A stretch of DNA of 64,000 nt from the NCBI RefSeq assembly GCF_003205295.1, contig NZ_QJRP01000014.1, positions 62,001-126,000 on the forward strand. Direction: 5' to 3'. This document shows, in pieces, positions 57,358 to 64,000 of this stretch. Numbering within the stretch: the stretch's first letter is position 1; each line of letters begins with the position of its first letter. Both the position numbers and the translations under genes were made by a program. The stretch is from Pseudomonas mosselii. GTDB taxonomy: Bacteria > Pseudomonadota > Gammaproteobacteria > Pseudomonadales > Pseudomonadaceae. Below the pieces are notes generated by a model. The model made no database searches. It was not told the origin of the DNA and worked only from the letters and a program-made list of their open reading frames with translations.

Positions 57358-58584
57358 CTACGCAGAGGTTGCGCGGGCCGGGTCACAATGTTGCGACTGT
57401 ACCGACAGCGGCAGATGCACGGTGAAGGTCGAACCGACGCCGGCCTGACTGTCGACCTGGATCCGTCCGCCATGGGCCAGGACGATCTGCTCGGAGATGT
57501 ACAGGCCCAGGCCCAGCCCGCCCGTGGCCTGCTGCGCGGCGACGCGCTCGAACTGCTGGAAGATCCGCTGCAGGTGCTGCGCATCGATGCCGATGCCATG
57601 GTCCTGCACCTGCACGCAGGCCATGTCGCCCGCTTCGAACACCCGCACCTGGACCGGTTTGCGGTCACCATAGCGCAAGGCATTGGACAACAGGTTGGCC
57701 ACCACTTGTTCAATCCGGAACTCGTCCCACTCACCCAGCAGGGCATCACAGCGCTGCAGTTCGAGCGGCGTGCCCACGGCGCCGGCCTGGGCGGCGAAGT
57801 TCTCCACCAGGCCGCGTACAAGCTGACCGAGATCGAAGGTCCGAGGACGGATCGACAGCTTGCCGGTACGGATACGCGACACATCGAGCATGTCCTCGAC
57901 CAGGCGGATCAAGCTGTTGATCTGGCGCTCGTCGCGCTCGACCATGGCCTTGAGCTTGTCCTCGCTGAACGCCGCCAGGTTGCCGCGCGACAGGTGCATG
58001 CGGCGCAGCTGGGTTTCCAGGATCAGCCCATTGAGTGGCGTGCGCACCTCGTGGGAGACGATCGACATGAAGTCGTCGCGCATGCGCACCGCGTGCTCCA
58101 GCTCGCCCCGCGCCAGCTGCAGTTGGCCCAGCAGCAGCTCCTGCTCCTGGCGGCTCTGCTCCAGGGCCTGCAACTGGCGATCCAGGGCCTTGCGCTGGCG
58201 GAACAGGTCGACGAACACCGACACCTTGCTTTTCACCGCCAGGGTTTCCAGCGGCTTGTGCAGGAAGTCCACGGCGCCGCTCTCGTAACCCTTGAAGGCA
58301 TAGTTCATCTCGCGCCCGGCGGCGCTGACGAAAACGATGGGGATGCTGCGGGTCTTTTCCGTGCCGCGCATCAGCTCGGCCAGCTCGAAGCCGTTCATGC
58401 CCGGCATCTGCACATCGAGAATGGCCAGGGCGAATTCGTGCTCGAGCAGCAGCGACAACGCCTGCTCGGCGGACTGCGCCTGGTGCACCTCACGGTACTC
58501 GCCCTGGATCAGGGCGTCGAGGGCCAGCAGGTTCTCCGGCAGGTCGTCGACGATCAGCAGTTTCGCGGTGATGTGGCTCAACAT
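57358..58584 (-). CDS. REC-histidine kinase
   Basis: 408 aa: N-terminal receiver (KLLIVDDLPENLLALDAL, Asp in LAILDVQMPGMNG, Lys in FLHKPLE), coiled-coil linker, HisKA (SIVSHEVRTPLNGLILE with the phospho-His near residue 180) and HATPase_c (NLLSNALRYG, TGGLGLGLYISEQIV). No membrane segment. Its start overlaps the CheB stop by 7 nt. Probably takes a phosphoryl group from, or integrates with, the hybrid kinase upstream. Confidence 0.9.
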   Translation of the reverse strand: MLSHITAKLLIVDDLPENLLALDALIQGEYREVHQAQSAEQALSLLLEHEFALAILDVQMPGMNGFELAELMRGTEKTRSIPIVFVSAAGREMNYAFKGYESGAVDFLHKPLETLAVKSKVSVFVDLFRQRKALDRQLQALEQSRQEQELLLGQLQLARGELEHAVRMRDDFMSIVSHEVRTPLNGLILETQLRRMHLSRGNLAAFSEDKLKAMVERDERQINSLIRLVEDMLDVSRIRTGKLSIRPRTFDLGQLVRGLVENFAAQAGAVGTPLELQRCDALLGEWDEFRIEQVVANLLSNALRYGDRKPVQVRVFEAGDMACVQVQDHGIGIDAQHLQRIFQQFERVAAQQATGGLGLGLYISEQIVLAHGGRIQVDSQAGVGSTFTVHLPLSVQSQHCDPARATSA

Positions 58585-59153
58585 GCGCTGGGTTCCAGGG
58601 TACCGAGCAACTGCCCGATACCGCTCAGGGAAAGAATATGGTCAGGGTCATGCAGGGCCAGGGCGGCCTCCGGCATCAACGCGACCTGTGCGTCGCGGGG
58701 GTCCTGGACAACTGTCCGGCCACCGCTTTTTCTGATGTGCAACAGCCCCCGGGCGCCGTCTTCGTTGGCGCCGGTGAGCAGCACGCCGAGCAGGCCCGGG
58801 CCATAGGCATCGGCGGCCGACTCGAAGAGAAAATCGATTGCCGGGCGCGAGAAATGCACCGGCGCTTCCTGGCTGAGCGAAAAGCTGAAATCACGCTCGA
58901 CCGACAAGTGATAGCCCGGCCCCGCCACGTAGATCAGCCCAGGCTCGATCCGCGCCTTGTCGAGGGCTTCGCGCACCGGCCGGTGCAGGCGTCGTTGCAG
59001 TACCTCGGCGAGCTGGCTGTGGCGGTCGTCCGGCAGGTGCAGCAGGCACAGCACCGGGATGGCGAAATCGGCCGGCAAGGCGCCGAGCACGCTGAACAGC
59101 GCCGAGACGCCGCCCGCCGAGGCGCCTATGACGATCGCACGCACGCCGTTCAT
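58578..59153 (-). CDS. Stand-alone CheB-type methylesterase
   Basis: 191 aa with only the catalytic CheB domain and no receiver. Catalytic Ser in VIGASAGGV (residue about 11), His in LLHLPDDRHSQ, Asp in GVLLTGANEDGARG, although the usual GMGxDG loop reads GANEDG. Overlaps cheR (ATGA). Found in CheR/CheB-kinase operons that are not chemotaxis operons. Confidence 0.87.
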   Translation of the reverse strand: MNGVRAIVIGASAGGVSALFSVLGALPADFAIPVLCLLHLPDDRHSQLAEVLQRRLHRPVREALDKARIEPGLIYVAGPGYHLSVERDFSFSLSQEAPVHFSRPAIDFLFESAADAYGPGLLGVLLTGANEDGARGLLHIRKSGGRTVVQDPRDAQVALMPEAALALHDPDHILSLSGIGQLLGTLEPSAC

Positions 59154-59971
59154 GTCTTGCGGTAGATCCGCTCGGGCCGCACCAGCGGCTCGAAGCGCTC
59201 GCCGTAAGCCGAGAAATCCACCGACTCCTTGCTGCCCAGCACCAGGAAGCCGCGATGGCACAGCGACTCGTGGAACAAGCCCAGGGCACGGTCCTGCAGG
59301 CCCTTGTTGAAGTAGATCAGCACGTTGCGGCACGACACCAGCTGGGTCTCGGAAAACACGCTGTCGGTGGCCAGGCTGTGGTCGGCGAAGGTCACGTTGT
59401 CGCGCAGGCTGCTGTCCATGATGGCGTTGCCATAGGCGGCGGTGTAGTACTCGGAGAAATCCCGCCGGCCACCGGCCTTGCGGTAGTTCTCCTCATACTC
59501 GCGCATGCTCTGCATCGAGTAGATGCCCTGCTTGGCCCGTTCCAGCGAGTGCGGATTGATGTCGGTGGCGTAGAGAATGGTGCGCTCCAGCAAGCCTTCC
59601 TCGCGCAGCAGGATGGCCATGGAGTACACCTCCTCGCCGGTGCTGCAGCCGGCGATCCAGAGCTTCAGCGACGGCCAGGTGCGCAGCAGCGGCACCACTT
59701 CGTTGCGCAGCGCGAGGAAATGCCCGGGGTCGCGGAACATCTCGCTGACCGGGATCGTCAGGTACTGCAGCAGTTCGAGGAACATGCCCGGGTCGTGCAG
59801 CACCCGCTCCTGCAGCGCCGACACCGTGCGGCAGTCGAACTGGCGCACGGCGTGGAGGATCCGGCGCTTGATCGAGGCGCCGGAGTAATCGCGAAAATCG
59901 TAGCTGTACTTGAGGTAGATCGCCTCGATCAGCAGCCGGATCTCGATATCGGTGTTGCGTTCACTGGTCAA
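59150..59971 (-). CDS. CheR-type protein-glutamate methyltransferase
   Basis: 273 aa, start TTG 59971 four nt after the kinase stop. N-terminal helical domain, then the SAM-binding domain with WIAGCSTGEEVYSMA (about 114), ATDINPHSLERA and CRNVLIYFN. Complete CheR, no TPR repeats. Substrate here is unlikely to be a chemoreceptor, as none adjoins. Confidence 0.88.
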   Translation of the reverse strand: MTSERNTDIEIRLLIEAIYLKYSYDFRDYSGASIKRRILHAVRQFDCRTVSALQERVLHDPGMFLELLQYLTIPVSEMFRDPGHFLALRNEVVPLLRTWPSLKLWIAGCSTGEEVYSMAILLREEGLLERTILYATDINPHSLERAKQGIYSMQSMREYEENYRKAGGRRDFSEYYTAAYGNAIMDSSLRDNVTFADHSLATDSVFSETQLVSCRNVLIYFNKGLQDRALGLFHESLCHRGFLVLGSKESVDFSAYGERFEPLVRPERIYRKT

Positions 59972-59975
59972 GATT

Positions 59976-63443
<3,468 letters not shown>

Positions 63444-63699
63444 CTGAAAGTGCCCGAGTGAAAAAAGTCCATTGAACAGACTGGCGTCTACATCGTGTAA
63501 GGGTTGCCCTGCGCCAGACCGACCGGGGGAATACAGCGAGTCTAACCACCTTTGACCGATCTGGCAGGGCATTTAGCCAGTATTTGAAGCCTGTCTGCGG
63601 CAATCGTTCCATCTATTTGCCCGTGCCGTTAAGCTTGGGAACTTCTGCCACCGCCTTGCGCACAGAGTAGAGACAATCCACCGAAACAGGATCCGCACC

Positions 63700-64000
63700 A
63701 TGCACCTTCTGGTAGTCGAAGACGACGACATCGTACGCATGCTGATAGTCGAAGTGCTCGACGAACTGGGCTACACCGCCATCGAGGCCGACAGCGCCGG
63801 CGCGGCCCTGAAGATCATCGAGGATCCCGACCAGCCCCTGGCGCTGTTGATGACCGACGTCGGCCTGCCTGACCTGCGCGGCGAGGAACTGGCCGCCAAG
63901 GCCCGCGAGGTCAGGCCATTGCTGCCGGTGCTGTTCGCCAGCGGCTATGCCGAGAGCTTCGCGGTGCCCGAGGGCATGCACCTGATCGGCAAGCCGTTCA
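63700..64000 (+). CDS. Response regulator (runs off the right edge)
   Basis: ATG 63700 with AGGA eight nt upstream opens a receiver domain: HLLVVEDDDIVRMLIVEVLD, phospho-acceptor in LLMTDVGLPDLRG and LIGKPF at the window end. 100 codons are visible. Divergent from the hybrid kinase and probably part of the same system; the output domain, if any, is outside the window. Confidence 0.88.
   Translation, partial: MHLLVVEDDDIVRMLIVEVLDELGYTAIEADSAGAALKIIEDPDQPLALLMTDVGLPDLRGEELAAKAREVRPLLPVLFASGYAESFAVPEGMHLIGKPF

Overview
The window is a high-GC (roughly 64%) chromosomal segment of a Pseudomonas, most likely the P. putida group. This rests on the gene content and order (urease operon ureDABCEJFG, type-2 argC next to a GNAT gene, pvdMN, McpU/TlpQ-like chemoreceptor, two DUF2388 genes) and on the many REP-like inverted repeats built on a 'GTAGGAGCGG' core. 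No rRNA, tRNA, CRISPR array, prophage or intact transposase gene was seen. The assignment is from recall of family features; no search was run.

Layout. 1-10.7 kb: an iron-dependent alcohol dehydrogenase (cut by the left edge), ilvA with a leader-peptide attenuator, an orphan FecR-type anti-sigma gene, a Na+/H+ antiporter-family permease, a dCache chemoreceptor, and a glycine-betaine-type binding protein plus permease without an ATPase, followed by a LysR gene. 10.8-12.4 kb: an auxin-efflux-type carrier and a SleB-like wall hydrolase. 12.4-18.2 kb: the complete urease operon on the minus strand behind a good sigma-54 promoter. 18.3-19 kb: a VOC gene interrupted by an amber codon and a coupled small gene. 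19-24 kb: an HD-GYP signalling protein and 8-oxoguanine deaminase. 23.9-28 kb: a cobalamin-uptake cluster (BtuB-like receptor, [2Fe-2S] protein, BtuF-like binding protein) under a cobalamin riboswitch that carries a 140-bp MITE-like insertion. 28.1-32.2 kb: DUF2946, TonB receptor and PepSY operon. 32.2-35.4 kb: the zinc-independent L36 paralog (rpmJ2) divergent from a TonB receptor and DUF4198 operon, with two Zur-box-like sites between them. 35.4-36.2 kb: the decayed remains of a Fur-controlled FepA/PfeA-type receptor operon. 36.4-51.4 kb: housekeeping and accessory genes (PBP2 paralog, GST, 5'-nucleotidase, MOSC protein, LysR/SDR/tautomerase, argC, several GNATs, AraC, lipoproteins, PP2C). 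51.4-52.4 kb: a small lower-GC patch bounded by 34-bp direct repeats, with a lipoprotein gene and two MITE-like elements. 52.5-56.8 kb: pbpG, a coiled-coil protein and the pyoverdine maturation pair pvdMN behind a PvdS-type box. 56.9-64 kb: a signalling operon (CHASE3 hybrid kinase with three receivers, CheR, CheB, REC-kinase, response regulator) with a divergent response regulator running off the right edge.

How it fits together. Metal and cofactor acquisition is the main theme: cobalamin, zinc (Zur), iron (Fur, PvdS, FecR), each with its own visible regulatory site. Nitrogen use (urease, 8-oxoguanine deaminase) is the second. The most notable observations are the ilvA leader with both an attenuator and a Shine-Dalgarno-sequestering hairpin, the MITE inside the riboswitch, the direct-repeat-bounded patch, and several recently broken genes. 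I did not find a system I can call entirely new; the regulatory structures are the best candidates for follow-up.
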